Positions 32,801 to 44,100 of a stretch of DNA of 64,000 nucleotides are shown piece after piece. Position numbers and translations under genes: made by a program. The DNA is taken from contig ML978122.1 of NCBI GenBank assembly GCA_010015805.1, positions 2,390,453 through 2,454,452 of the forward strand. Reading direction: 5' to 3'. Each line of letters starts with the position of its first letter. Position 1 is the first letter of the stretch. The notes beneath the pieces are model-generated. The model was not told the DNA's origin and ran no database searches. It was given only the letters and a program-made list of their open reading frames with translations. The DNA comes from Rhizodiscina lignyota. Lineage: Eukaryota > Ascomycota > Dothideomycetes > Aulographales > Rhizodiscinaceae.

Positions 32801-34960
32801 TGTCAACGGCCGTGCACCATCTGCTCCATCACTGGGAATCTGGGCGGAATCGACCACAAGATTCGCACGCCAAAGGTGGTTTATCGACATCGGAGGTCGG
32901 GACCTCGTAGCAAAAGTCAGTGAATTTAGCCGCGACCTTGCAGGCATAGAGCAGTCTTGGGGTTCGACACTCCGAGAACATCCTGGGCTGATCTGGGAGG
33001 AAGTCTCAGGTTTTACAAAGTCAAAGTTCCTACCGCAGAATTCTGGGTTACACGTAACGCGAATTCCGGCCGCAAATCCAACAGGACGGTGCAGCACGCA
33101 ATGTCTCTTTAAAATATCCGAGACTACAACAGATGGGAATTACATCGGCGTCCTGTCAATTTGGCCTTCCAGGTAAGCAAGAAAGCGTACTTCGTCTTCA
33201 AACGACGCTCTAACATATATCTGTAGAGCGTATGAGACTCAATCTCAGGGACAACCCATGCTTCCCTCGATGTCCGACATGCAATGCCTTTGTTCAGACT
33301 GGATTGCTAGGTATGAATTGTGGTCTCTAAGAAACGAAGCTCAATGCACGGCGGACTTTCAGTGTCCAATTGATAGCAACGAAATATACATACAGATGAA
33401 GCAATCGCTTCACCAGGATGTCATCATTGGACAACGAACTGGTTGGAAAATACAGTTTCCTACGGCTATTGGGCCCAACCTGCGGAAATTTGTGGTGCTT
33501 CGGACCATGTACAGCCTCGAAGAGTCCCCGAAAGATTCCAAGCTGCGAGTCAAATCAGCGATCCTGGAGACTCACTTCTTTGACTACAGCGTGCGTCACT
33601 GGTCAATCAATTTGGCTACCACGGAGGACAGCGTTCGAGATACAGGCTCTGACGAGATAGACCTCGAATCCCGTCTTCTTCGCGGGAACTTCTACTTCTA
33701 CTGGCTCTCGTTTAGTCCTTGTGGCAACTACTTATTCTTTCTCGAACACGACCTCTGCATACAACCCACTGCAGCCGTCTTTCGAACTTCCTATCGAAAG
33801 AACGCCTACATCCCCGTCCATAGATCGGTTGGGATACGTGCGAATTTGACAGAGACATCCCTAGAGAGTATTCTGAATTCTCAATACGTCAAGGTTGCGT
33901 TTCACGCCTCAGGAACATTTCTAGGATTCAAGCTCGGCACTACGGTGTACTTTTGGGCTCTGACAAAGCGTGAGTACAATTTCATATTAGCATTCATTCC
34001 ATCACTAATCCCAGCCCAGTGAACAACGTGATTACGCTAGATATCGGGTGCTACCATCGTTCGCTCTAGATCTATATATTCGCAACTTCATTCTATGTAT
34101 GGTCGGTGTGGATTACGCTAAGTGCATTTGCAACGTTAGGAAACGCAAGCCCTCTACGAGCCAGTGGATCGGTGCCCGAAGGTGATTTTCGATTCTCGGA
34201 CTGCGGAAGATACATCATATCTACAAGGACGTCTTCGGCTGCGCCACAAGTTGATCGTGTTCCTGAAGAAATTTTGGAGTCGGTGAGCGATGTTATTGGG
34301 CATGGTCGCGCATCAATTCCGACCCGGATCAATGCATTGTCACATGCCCATCCGACTTCAACGCTAGAGGTCCTCAGGCAATCGGAAGACAACACCGTAG
34401 TTGAGGGTTGGCGGCAACTTCATGTGTCAGGATGTAATAACATCCTTACCGGAACGCACCGAACGAACGATAGTGTGGGCGTCCAAATTTACCGCGGGGG
34501 CTGGGAATCAGAAGTACACGAGATTTCAAAGCTCCCAAGCTGGGCGCGCCCAGAGCATGCAAAAGTTGCCATTCGATTTCCGAAAAAGAGGCAAGATATG
34601 ATACGGATCATTTTGAACAAGGCTGGTCAGCCTTGGAACGATGGCTTCGAGTCGCCAGAACAACAGCTACCCACTGTGATTAACCGGGATCCAAGGACAC
34701 TAATTCGTCAGACCCAAAGTTACTTGAGCTTGCCAAGCGTAGCGTCTGAGGAGATTCTGCAAAGGCCAAATGAAGAGGCATCGTGGACCGCAGAACACGA
34801 AGAGGCACTCCTAGCTAGGTCGGTAGCTCTCCGACGTCGCCTTAGTATGAGGCACCGAGAGCACTACAACGCGGACTGGTGTACAGAATCGATTAGTGCA
34901 GAAATGCTTCTCTCTCAACTATCCAATCACGACGATCAGCAGAATGGTACCACTCACTGA
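29859..34960 (+). pseudogene. NLR-type (P-loop NTPase) receptor gene, broken by a frameshift and probably a stop
   Basis: Exons: 29859-29863 (ATGGC only), 29929-30214, 30264-30480, 30560-31090, 31170-31370, 31439-33172, 33227-33969 and about 34020-34960, near 1,550 codons. N-terminal helical domain as in many fungal NLRs (FVQNLPSDES, WGAVKLILQLASHY, FEKL-like repeats; I believe catalogued as DUF7708), then a coiled coil, a P-loop NTPase domain (Walker A GNPGFGKT at about residue 414, Walker B CFMVLDGIDEC), a winged-helix segment (DGMFLWARLMLAYL, WLAYFKRRVTAWELQRAV) and propeller-like C-terminal blades (FSPCGNYLFF, FSDCGRYIIS). At about 31805-31815 the frame shifts as if one base were lost (MF|LLQLTNASELR); a TAG at 34067-34069 then interrupts the last exon unless a 42-bp intron removes it. 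The second intron has a GC donor. Such receptors sense non-self and start cell death; this copy is probably inactive. Confidence 0.75.
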
Positions 34961-35520
34961 GTACTATGCAAGTGCTCACCCTCATCCAGATCGCCGATAC
35001 TGGAGGAATCGTGGGCAAGCGAACGGTATCAATGCCATCTTCGAAAGAGCCATACAAGTATCTTATTCCGAACCAATCAAGAGCTTTCAAGCTGTAGTTG
35101 ACAAGTGCACGCCGGGAGTTCAGAGGGACAGCAAACAACTTTGGCGTTTCAAGCCCATTGCTTCTAACGAATTCCCCGAATACGAATCCGCAAATCGATC
35201 AACCACTGGGACCGAACATCACTGCAACAGCGTAACTGCATAAAGCAACAGACATACCAACAACAATGCGACGGCTTGGAGAGAGAGGGAATCCACGGTT
35301 CAGAGCGCATTGGAAATGGCACCACCGCAACCGTCGAGTTTGATCACTTCCATTTTGCATTCGAATGTGACAGGGGCTCGTGTATCTATTCGTACTCACA
35401 TGCTAGAAAATCAGTTATTTTGCCTTGACAATGTTTATCTAGCTGTATACTAGGTGTTCATGTCTCTTGGAAAGCATACCTGGGCAAATTAGTTGAGTTG
35501 TAGTACTACAACTACTAACG
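34961..35520. other. Intergenic region, no gene seen
   Basis: 3' flank of the NLR-type gene and left edge of the tandem repeats. Open frames here look like out-of-frame readings. Confidence 0.4.
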
Positions 35521-35559
35521 GCGGACGACGAGCTCCCACCTCCACGTGGTGTCCGCTGG

Positions 35560-36105
35560 GAACTCTCAGAGAAGCACTTCGGTTTTCTCTGAGTGCCAGG
35601 AGGAGCTCAAAATGCGATTGTCCTCCCTGCGCAACGCGTCGATGCGCCGAAATTCGACCTCTGAGCCTCACGAAACAACCAAACATCACAGCCACAGTAC
35701 GGTAAAAGGACTGGTTCCCCTTTTATGTACGCTCATGACGGAAAATGGACTTGAGTACTCCATTTTCCTGCCCGACAACGTTTACGGCATCACAGATTGA
35801 GGAGTACGCGGCGGAGACGCGTGGTGAAGGGGACGCGACATGACCATAAAACGACGACCACAGACACGACGACCACACACGGCATTGAACCGCACTTCAA
35901 AAACACGGTCATCTTCTTCTTACAACGCGCCAACGCGTCGAAAACAACCTCTGAACCTCATGAAACACCAAACATTACAGCCCCAGTACGGTAAAGGGAG
36001 TTGCGCCCCTTCCATGTACGCCCCACGATGGAAAACGGACTTGGGTACTCCATTTTCCTGCCCGACAACAGTTTACGGCTTCCGAGATTGACGAGTATAC
36101 GCGAG
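35560..36105. repeat. Diverged direct repeat, about 290-bp spacing
   Basis: Two copies share a core of about 155 bp: 35659-35813 and 35950-36104. Shared blocks in order are ACCTCTGA(G/A)CCTCA, CCAAACAT(C/T)ACAGCC, CAGTACGGTAAA, TTATGTACG/TCCATGTACG, GGAAAA(T/C)GGACTTG, GTACTCCATTTTCCTGCCCG and ACAACGTTTACGGC/ACAGTTTACGGC, then GATTGA(G/C)GAGTA. Weaker likeness extends left (CAACGCGTCGA). Differences are mostly C/T and G/A, as RIP would leave. No coding role is apparent. It may be a duplicated piece of a transposon. Confidence 0.75.
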
Positions 36106-36229
36106 GGCCGGATTGGAGGAGAGGACGCGGTCAAGCACTTCACAGTCACTAAGCTTCAATGCTCCACAAACGGACGAGTCTACATTACACAACGATAACA
36201 ACACCATAAACAGCTCTGAACATACCATT

Positions 36230-36640
36230 CAAATGCGACACATTTTACACAGCACATTATTAGTTCACTTCTATACTAGAATAGCGTCAAGTAAACTCTA
36301 ATCTGGAACATTAACGAGCAAGGCACTTACTTCTAGAACTATACTTATAGTCACATCGGCACTTACCGCACTAGTATAAAACGCAACTATTATATAAGGC
36401 GGCAAGAGACTCGGCAGCCCGGTAATAGGAGTATAAGCAACTAAGGATCTACTTAGGATAAAGGTTTCCTAGCCTGCTAGGCAGCCTATCTATAGTTTAA
36501 ATAGTATCGTAGGCGAGTAAGCTTTAGTATACAGAAGTTTAGAAGGGTTAGAAAAGGCCTAATAAGTATATAGATATAGAATAGTTATTAAGACTATAAG
36601 TAGAGCGGTAATTAGGTCTAAGCAGACGGGAAAGTATTGG
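36230..36640. mobile_element. RIP-like AT-rich transposon relic
   Basis: Composition drops to AT-rich with very many TA-containing words (TATAG, CTAAG, TTAGG) and stops in all frames. It changes sharply back to normal composition at about 36640. No family can be named, since no reading frame survives. Confidence 0.45.
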
Positions 36641-36649
36641 CCCGAATCT

Positions 36650-36850
36650 ATGCCCGCTGAGCTCCAAGGCTTTCTCCACGCCCGTCGCATGTCGCCTCAG
36701 AGTGCCGTCGACGATATCGGTTCATGGGTCGCTGTAGAACTGGAGCTGCAAGAGAAGGAGCGAGAGAAACAGGAAGCGAAAGCCGCCGCAAAGAAGAGGA
36801 CAAAGGAGGGGTCTAGCTACACTAGAGAAGTCGTCCCGAGAGGCCGATGA
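36650..36850 (+). pseudogene. Short gene fragment next to the relic
   Basis: A 66-codon frame (MPAELQGFLHARRMSPQSAV, then a charged helix rich in EKEREKQEAKAAAKKR) starts right where the AT-rich tract ends. It looks like the C-terminal end of a larger, lost coding region, perhaps of the neighbouring element. I do not recognise it. Confidence 0.3.
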
Positions 36851-37453
36851 CATCTCTGTGAATGTGGTTGAGGCGGACGATGTCGGGTTATGTAGAGCTT
36901 AGCTTAATAAATCAATAACACTCCAGCAATCGCAAAAGAGCGCCTTTCGCCCGCTTTTTGCTTACTCGCGTACTTGTGGTGTGATATTGTTGCTCTTAGG
37001 CGTTTAGGCCTTCCATTATTGGGTGCATTTTTCATAGCTACTTGGTAGGAGACTCGTAAGAGCAACTGCTCGACTTAGCCAGTGCTTACTTGTGCGACTC
37101 AGGGATACCCACATTAGGTATAATAAGCAAGCCACGCTCCCCAAAGTTGTCTGCAAACTGTGCCAGGAGCTATTTTCGAACATATTGCAACGATGGAAGA
37201 CCAGTGTGCTGAAATTGATTTGTAACTGAATTATCCCTTGAGACACGGAAGCGACTTTGGCCACACGCACGGGTCCAGTTGCCCCGCAAAACAGCATTGG
37301 ATGATGTTGAACGCCTCACCTAAGACGCGTGTTCTCAAATATAAAGCATAGAATGGCCTCCTATGTGTTCCTCCAGGCGAGTGGCTCAATGGTTCTCGTT
37401 CTCCCGTCAAAACATCGCATTCTGATACCCACTAAAACTTCACTCTCCATATC
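36851..37453. other. Intergenic region, no gene seen
   Basis: Contains the promoter and leader of the secreted-protein gene at 37454. A 93-codon minus-strand frame (37016-37297) has no support. Confidence 0.4.
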
Positions 37454-37876
37454 ATGAGATTGGCTTTCTTTCTCTCTCTCGCCGCCTCGGCGTCCGCCGA
37501 TATCATCTACCTAGCAGACTGCTTCTCAACTCGGAAGGGAACTTCGTTTCTTTTCTCCGGGGCAATCTTCTATACGGGCGGCGGAGCAGGAAGTGGGGAG
37601 CTCAACCCATCAACTTCGAACATCGGCATCGGCCAACAACCGTGGCAGTCAGGGTCAAGTCAAAATTTCGCCGTGTTCCCCGACACTCGTGAGCTCCTTG
37701 TCATCAATGGGCCGCTCAAGACCCCTCCTGCTCCGGTTGGGACTTTCGCAGGCACCGCAAGCAACGCGCAGGGGACGTTCAACTGCAGGTTAGATCTTCA
37801 GACCCAGAGCGTGTTGTTCAACAACGGATTCATCACATGCTTCAGAGACTATTACTGTCAGCCAGTGGGTATTTGA
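37454..37876 (+). CDS. Small secreted protein, effector-like
   Basis: A single-exon gene for 140 residues. The signal peptide (MRLAFFLSLAASASA) is followed by a compact mature protein of about 124 residues with four Cys (LADCFST, GTFNCRLD, GFITCFRDYYC), many Gly/Ser/Asn and no membrane segment or repeats. The leader before the ATG is the AC-rich pyrimidine-containing type common in fungal genes. The gene sits alone in a repeat-rich, gene-poor stretch, a frequent home for host- or competitor-directed secreted proteins. I do not recognise a family; a role as effector is inference from size, secretion and setting only. Confidence 0.65.
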   Translation: MRLAFFLSLAASASADIIYLADCFSTRKGTSFLFSGAIFYTGGGAGSGELNPSTSNIGIGQQPWQSGSSQNFAVFPDTRELLVINGPLKTPPAPVGTFAGTASNAQGTFNCRLDLQTQSVLFNNGFITCFRDYYCQPVGI

Positions 37877-38874
37877 CAATCTTCAACTCCATGGCATACT
37901 GACTGGTGACCTTAGGCGTGAGAGAATGAAGTACACAGCTTGCAAATTACGAATGGGATGTTCCTTTCCATCGAATTGTCTACCATCTCATCGTGTCGAT
38001 TGTTTCGTAGCAAATGCTTCATGGCAAAGGGATCTTAGCCATATTGCTTGAGTACCTGAAAATATTGTTATGAAACCCTTGAGAACTAAATCGTAGGAAA
38101 ATGAATGAAGGTTTTTGATCTATTGTTCTGCGTGTGATGCAGTGTAAATGAGCATGGGAAGATGTGGTGGGACAGATACGGAAAGGCTTAGACGCTTTAT
38201 TGAAGTCGGGCCGGTAGAAATTTATTCTGTTTTGTTGAAGCTTTTCGCGTCGTAAAGCAGTTTGTAATAAAGTCCGCCAGCCTTGGTTTCAACTCCTGCA
38301 TCACGCTTATCACTACGGCGGTTTGACAGGACAGAAAGAGGCAGTGCTTGGCATGAATAGACGTGAATAGATATGAGTATTCCTACACGATAAACGCGGT
38401 TAGAGGACGGAAGATACATAATAAACGTTTGCTTTTTAAGTTTTCCCGAATGCTCATGCGAAAAGGGGGATGCACCTGAAGTAGAATCCGTTAGAGTTGA
38501 AGAACAGGGAGTTGCCGGGAAGACCTTCCATTCCGTAGCAAGCTGACGAGGAAGCCCCGGAGAGAACACATAGCTCGGAGCCCAGAGCTCTATACCTTAG
38601 AGAGTATTCCCTAAATAACATTTCAATAAGTTAGACGTAAAAGCTCCATCTCAAAAGTGATAAAATACCTAGCCGTAAACCTAAAGGTAAATTAACTGAA
38701 GAGTTCCTCGAATCTATACTTTATCGTCACCCGAATCTGAATATTACGCCAGCGAAGGCTAAATAATAAATCTAAATAGAGGCCCGATAAGGTAATATCA
38801 CCCGCTCGAGGCCCGAAAGCAGCCATCAGGGATAACGAGAGTGCATCGAGAATAGCTGTATCCCATTGCGAATC
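37877..38874. other. Gene-poor region with AT-rich relic
   Basis: No gene is supported. From about 38585 to 38770 the sequence is AT-rich with stops in every frame, like the tract at 36.3 kb. A segment AGCCCCGGAG then AACACATAGC begins at about 38553 and resembles the one at 29.16 kb. Confidence 0.4.
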
Positions 38875-39228
38875 CTAAGGTGTCTGCACATTCAACAGCT
38901 GTTTGAACGACGCGAAATTCAATCTGAAAATGGATCGCGCGCTAATCCACTTTAGTCGCCGTCGTTCGTCCGGTTGTATCTGTTTCTCCTGGCACATGCA
39001 TCGAATTGCGGCTCTGATATGTAGATACTCATGTTGGGTTGACACAATGGGGGATGGCAGATTTGCGAAGTGATGCCTAACTGCCCAAATAGCTTTGCAC
39101 ACAGTCGCTCTGCGCAGAACTCGATTCTGCTGTTGATATAATCGTGGAAGATACTCGATGAAGTCTTGTAGGTCTTTAATAGTTGGAGCCTGGCCCCTAT
39201 GGTCGTCGTAACCGCATAGTGTAAACAA
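38875..39228 (-). pseudogene. Orphan reading frame without start codon
   Basis: A 117-codon frame (FTLCGYDDHRGQAPTIKDLQ, then RRATVCKAIWAVRHHFANLP) has protein-like composition but no ATG; its TTG start is not usable in fungi, and a TAG lies 25 codons upstream. It may be an exon remnant of a decayed gene. No family is recognised. Confidence 0.25.
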
Positions 39229-39708
39229 GCTCTGCTCTTCAGGTTGAACGGGAACATGGCTGAAAGCTTGATTCTATCTATCCTGAAAGGTATCTCTTCA
39301 ATGAGATCTCAATAAATTAAGCGCAGAAACTTTACTTCCAAGGCCAAGACTTATTAGATTTGAAGGAGCAGGACATCGAGACGGCGTAGCGTCAAGATCT
39401 TGGGTCTTCCAAATACACCAGAGCACCGAACATCGGCATTAAGTTCGCTATACAATACCCAACCGTAATCGGATTTATGTCAAGAGATGTGAAGATCTAC
39501 TTAGTCATCTTTGCTCGCCTAGGCTTCGAGCATTGAACGAGCTTCGATTTGGCTTAATCCAGAGTCTTTTTCCATGAAATACAGCGTGCCCTTAAGGACT
39601 TACATAGATTTCCTCATAATCTCGCCTCCTGCGAGAGCTGAGACACTTAAGCATCGATATCAGGTTTAAGATGCTGTATTCAATGGTGGTTGAAAGTATA
39701 GTAAAAAT

Positions 39709-40092
39709 TCAAGGTGGGAAATGGATGGGTCCCCCATCTACATACGCCAGCTTCTGTGAGTCATCCAGGCCTTCTCTCATCAGTTCCAGAAATCGCTGCA
39801 TTGTTGTAATCTCTCGAAGTTGTGCCGGTTCTCCGCTCTGTGAGCGTGGGCTTTTCTGCCACTCCTCGAGGAGGTTTGCGACGAAACCTGTTGGTCGGTC
39901 ACCAAAGCAAAGGCCTGCAATTTCGACGTGGCTGGGTCTCACTAGAGTCTTATTCGTCCCAAATCTGTATACTGCCTGGAACAGCCCATCTGAAAGATGC
40001 ACTGGAAGTTCGATGTTTATTTGAGACACCTCTGCGGCATTGGATGATCCTGCCCTGCGGTCGTTAGGGTTAGAGCTAGTGACATAGTGCAT
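39709..40092 (-). CDS. Hypothetical protein of 127 residues
   Basis: An ATG-started single frame reads MHYVTSSNPNDRRAG, then INIELPVHLSDGLFQAVYRF, LVRPSHVEIAGLCFGDRPTG and LLEEWQKSPRS, ending GGPIHFPP. The composition is balanced and globular with no signal peptide or membrane segment. It lies within the repeat-rich island with no close neighbour. I do not recognise it; it could be a real small gene or the end of a decayed one. Confidence 0.4.
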   Translation of the reverse strand: MHYVTSSNPNDRRAGSSNAAEVSQINIELPVHLSDGLFQAVYRFGTNKTLVRPSHVEIAGLCFGDRPTGFVANLLEEWQKSPRSQSGEPAQLREITTMQRFLELMREGLDDSQKLAYVDGGPIHFPP

Positions 40093-40593
40093 TGGTCATA
40101 ATGGCTCTGTGGTGGATTGGGCGAATATCATTCTCTCCTATCTGGATACCATTTTTATATAATTGCTTACATTCGTGACGCTAGGGCCGCGTACTCTAAA
40201 TGATTCCGGTGAAGATTATGCAAAATAGAGAATTGCGTCTTCCGTAGCAATGAGAGCCTATCCGGAGGCTTGATAATATACACGTTAGACTGTGACTTTT
40301 CAGAATACACGACTGAACAACACGATTTGTATTGATTGGAGAGAGCGTATCTCATTGTAGCTCCTTGTGCTGTAGTAGCCGCTACCATAGTTCTATCAAA
40401 TCCTCCTCGTCGTCAACCTTTTCGCCATCAACTTCGCATAGAGCATAGTCCGATTATTGCGCAGGCTCAGATTTACTCACTTTCCGTCGCCGTGAAACTC
40501 CCGATTTATGGCGCTTGAAGTTGCTGAATGGGATTGGCTGACTGCTGCGATGCAGTGGCATGCGTAACATCTTGAAGGTAGCTCATATTGAGA

Positions 40594-40755
40594 TTGTGAT
40601 TTACCAAACTTATTGAGTTCAGCGCTGCGGAAGAGGTGGTGAAGTGCGGTTGTATTTGCCAAGCTCGTTGAACTGAGCCCTGAAAAAAGCCGTGAGGTGT
40701 GGTTGTAAGTGCCGAGCTCAATGAGCTCAGCACTGTGAAGAGGGTTGTGAATTTG
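40594..40755. repeat. Three diverged tandem units of about 54 bp
   Basis: Units start at 40594, 40650 and 40703. Each begins TTGT, then (A/G)-TTTACC/TTTGCC/AGTGCC, AA(A/G)CT or GAGCTC, TTGA(G/A)(T/C)T-(C/G)AG, GC(G/C)CTG, AAG or AAAGC, then G(G/A)TGTGG or GTGCGG. They are roughly 65-70 percent alike. No coding frame or palindrome explains them. Confidence 0.55.
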
Positions 40756-41144
40756 ATGGAACAGTCGATTGAAATTTTGGAATGATGTTGTAGTTGTTGT
40801 GGAATCGCGGGAAGCTAGCTTTCTGTGTGCGCGCCAAGCCTCAGAAGGGAAAGCACGTCGACGAAAGAGTGAATAGAGTTCATTCAGGAGTCAAATTGAT
40901 TTGAAGCTCGAAGCGAAAGGCTTGAGATGCTATGCAGACCTATTGGAAAGAAGACGCCTAAATATGCAAATATCAAACCCGTTAGCGCTGAAAGCCGCCT
41001 CATCTCACATTTTATCATGAAGCTTCATCATCCAGGGCGCAGGCAGCAGGCTCATCTCACGTTCTGTCCTCATAATTGCTCATGCTTCCTCATCAGATTC
41101 CTCTTCCGCAGTCTGTATACTCGTCAGCATGATCTGAATTCACA
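40756..41144. other. Intergenic region, no gene seen
   Basis: 3' flank of the sulfite reductase gene. Nothing notable. Confidence 0.4.
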
Positions 41145-44100
41145 TTAACTCGTGTCGAATCGACTCACGTTCTCATGGAAGTTCTTTCCATCGGTCGTCT
41201 CAACAATCAAGCCGCTCCTGATGCACCAATCTCCGAACTTCTCTCCATCATCCCTCTCCTTCGCATACCTCTTGATCATAGGCTTCATGAGGTCCAGAAT
41301 CTCATCCTCCTTGATGCTAGCCCTGTAAAGCTTGTTCATTCTTTGTCCATGATATCCTCCTCCGAGATACATATTGTACGCTCCATATGCCTTTCCAACG
41401 AATGCAACTTCTGCCAGCCATGGTCGCGCACAGCCGTTTGGACATCCAGTCATGCGCATGACGATGCTATCTTGACGCAAACCAGCTTCTTCGATCGTGC
41501 CCTCGAGCTTCGTGATCAATTCTGGAAGATAACGCTCCGACTCGGCCATGGCGAGACCACAGGTAGGGAAAGCGACGCACGCTGATGATGAGAGTCGGAG
41601 ACCAGAGAAGTTCGTGTTGTCTAGCTTGTACTTCTTCATCAAGTCCTTGATCGGTGGCATATCCTCGTCTGCAACGTTAGATAGAATGAGGTGCTGATTG
41701 CCAGTCAAGCGGAACTCGCCCTTGTGCACCTTCGCGATTTCGCGCAGACCAGTCTTCATCTGGAAGTCTTCAGTATCTTCGATACGGCCGTTCTCAATGA
41801 AGAAGGTGAAGTGGTTCAAGCCGTTCTCATCCTTCTGCCAGCCGAAAGTGTCGATGTTGCTGTCGAACTTGAATGGTCTTGGTTCCTCGAACTTAAAGCC
41901 CAGAAGTTCCTCGACTTTACCCTTGAAGACTTCGACACCCATGTCGTCGATAGTGTACTTCAGACGCGCATGCTTACGGTTCTTGCGGTCGCCATTGTCG
42001 CGCTGGACCAGCATAATCTTCTCGCAGGCAAGGTGTGCGACATCTGCTGGGACGTAGCCAAACATTCGGCCAGTTTGTGGGTATGTCTTCTTCATGTTGT
42101 GCGTCACGCCCATGCCACCACCAGCGAGGACATTGAAGCCTTCCAGCTTGCCGTCCTTCTCTATGGCGATTAAGCCAACGTCGTGCGCGTACACGTCGGT
42201 GTCGTTGTGTGGAGGTATAGCGAGGGTAATCTTGAACTTTCGAGGTAGGTAGGTAGGGCCATACAGAGGCTCGTGGTCCACAACTGCATCGCCAGCAACC
42301 TGAGTCTTCTCGCCCTTCGTGTCATCGGTAAGCCAGATCTCATGATATGCAGTTGTCTGCGGAAGGAGATGATCGCTTATGCGTTTCGCGACTGCATGGA
42401 CTTCTTTATGATACTTCGAGTGCGTCGGTAAGCTGCTGCACATGACATTTCTGTTGATATCGCCACATGCCGCAATCGTAGTCATCAGAGCCCTGTTGAT
42501 CGCTTGCATCGCGGGTTTCAGCTTGCCCTTAATGACACCATGGAACTGGAACGTTTGTCTTGTCGTAAGCTTCATCGTCTCGTTGCCCATATTCGTGCTG
42601 ATTGCATCCATCTGGATCCACTGGCTAGGCGTCGCAACACCACCTGGCAAGCGGCAACGGATCATGAATCCATACGCCGGTTCCAAGCCTTGCGCTTTGC
42701 GCTCATCCCTTAGATCTCGGTCGTCTTGCATATAGGTACCGTGGAACTTCGTGAGTTGCGAATCACTTGCGGAGATTGCACCTGTTGACGTGTCATTGAG
42801 ACCCTCAACAATTGTGCCTCGCAGATAGTTCGAAGCGGCCTTGATGTCCTCGTTCGTCAATGGCGGAGGCTCTTCAGGTAGACCTTCGACGTTGTCCACA
42901 CCAAGTGCTTGCCACAGCTTTGGTTCCCATTCGTTGTAGCCGGTATGATAAGTGTCAGGATCTTGATCATCGCCGAGGCCAACATCAGTGAGAGCTTTTC
43001 CGCCAAGTGCCAGACATCTGGTATGTAGATCCTTTCCAGGCTTGTTGTAGTAGATCTTGTCCTCCTTTCGCGGCCAATAGTGCTTATCCCCAAGAGCGAA
43101 AACTGCAAAGTTCACTGTCGCAAGGTCGATGTCCGTTGAATTCTTGACTGCTTCCCAGAACGAGCGGCCATTCTGCGGGAACTCTCCTTGACCGGCCGTG
43201 CTGGTGATCATGACGATATTCTCTTCATTGCTGATATCTTCCAGCGGGTAGTCGTCCATTGACATGACCATTGTCTTCAGTCCTCTTGCCTTGCCACGAT
43301 TACCCAAGCGCTTCGCCAAGCTTTCCGCGTTGCCATTATCCGAAGCGAACAGAATCGTCAGCGGTGCACCAGCAAGGCCTTCCAGGAGCTGGCCGTACGC
43401 ATCTTTTGCCTTCCGCTTTTGTAACTCGCGGACTTCGGTGCCCCACGAGCCAGAGAGATTTGCCGAGAATTCAGGATGGCGCTTCATGAGCTGCGACATG
43501 TAGTTATCGCGCTTCAAAAAATCCTGCAGTTCCTTCTTAATCCGCTCAGAGTCGAGATGGAAATTCTCTTCTCCTTGTTCTTCGCCTCGTGGATTCCAGC
43601 GATACAGAGGCCAGTATCCCAGATCAACCGCTTTCTTCGTTTCTTGCAATACAGTGATGGGCGAATCGTTCTCCTTGTCATACGGTAGGTATGCTAGAAC
43701 AACCGACGGGCCTTCAAATTGTTCTGCCTCGATCATAGCTTGCAATACTTGTGTGTAGGAGCTGTACACAGCAACAGAAGCGACATATGCGTTGCCAAAG
43801 TTCATGGCATACAAGCCAATGTCCTTCTTCCGCCGAGCAGCATCGGCTGCTGCTCTGTCTGAGTGCGGTTGCGAGTCAATGATCAGCATGTTGACATTTG
43901 CGCCGGATGCAAGGACGTGGTGGACTCCAGAATTGCCAAGATCATACGCCCAAGCGTCAGAGCCAATCAGCCACGGCGATTCCTTGAAGAACAGGCTCTT
44001 GTTCTCAAGAAGCTGGGATGCAGCAGGCGAACCATCTGTGGCCAACCGAGCCAGAACGTCCTCAGCCAGCTCATTCGCCTTCTTCGCATCATCCTGTGCT

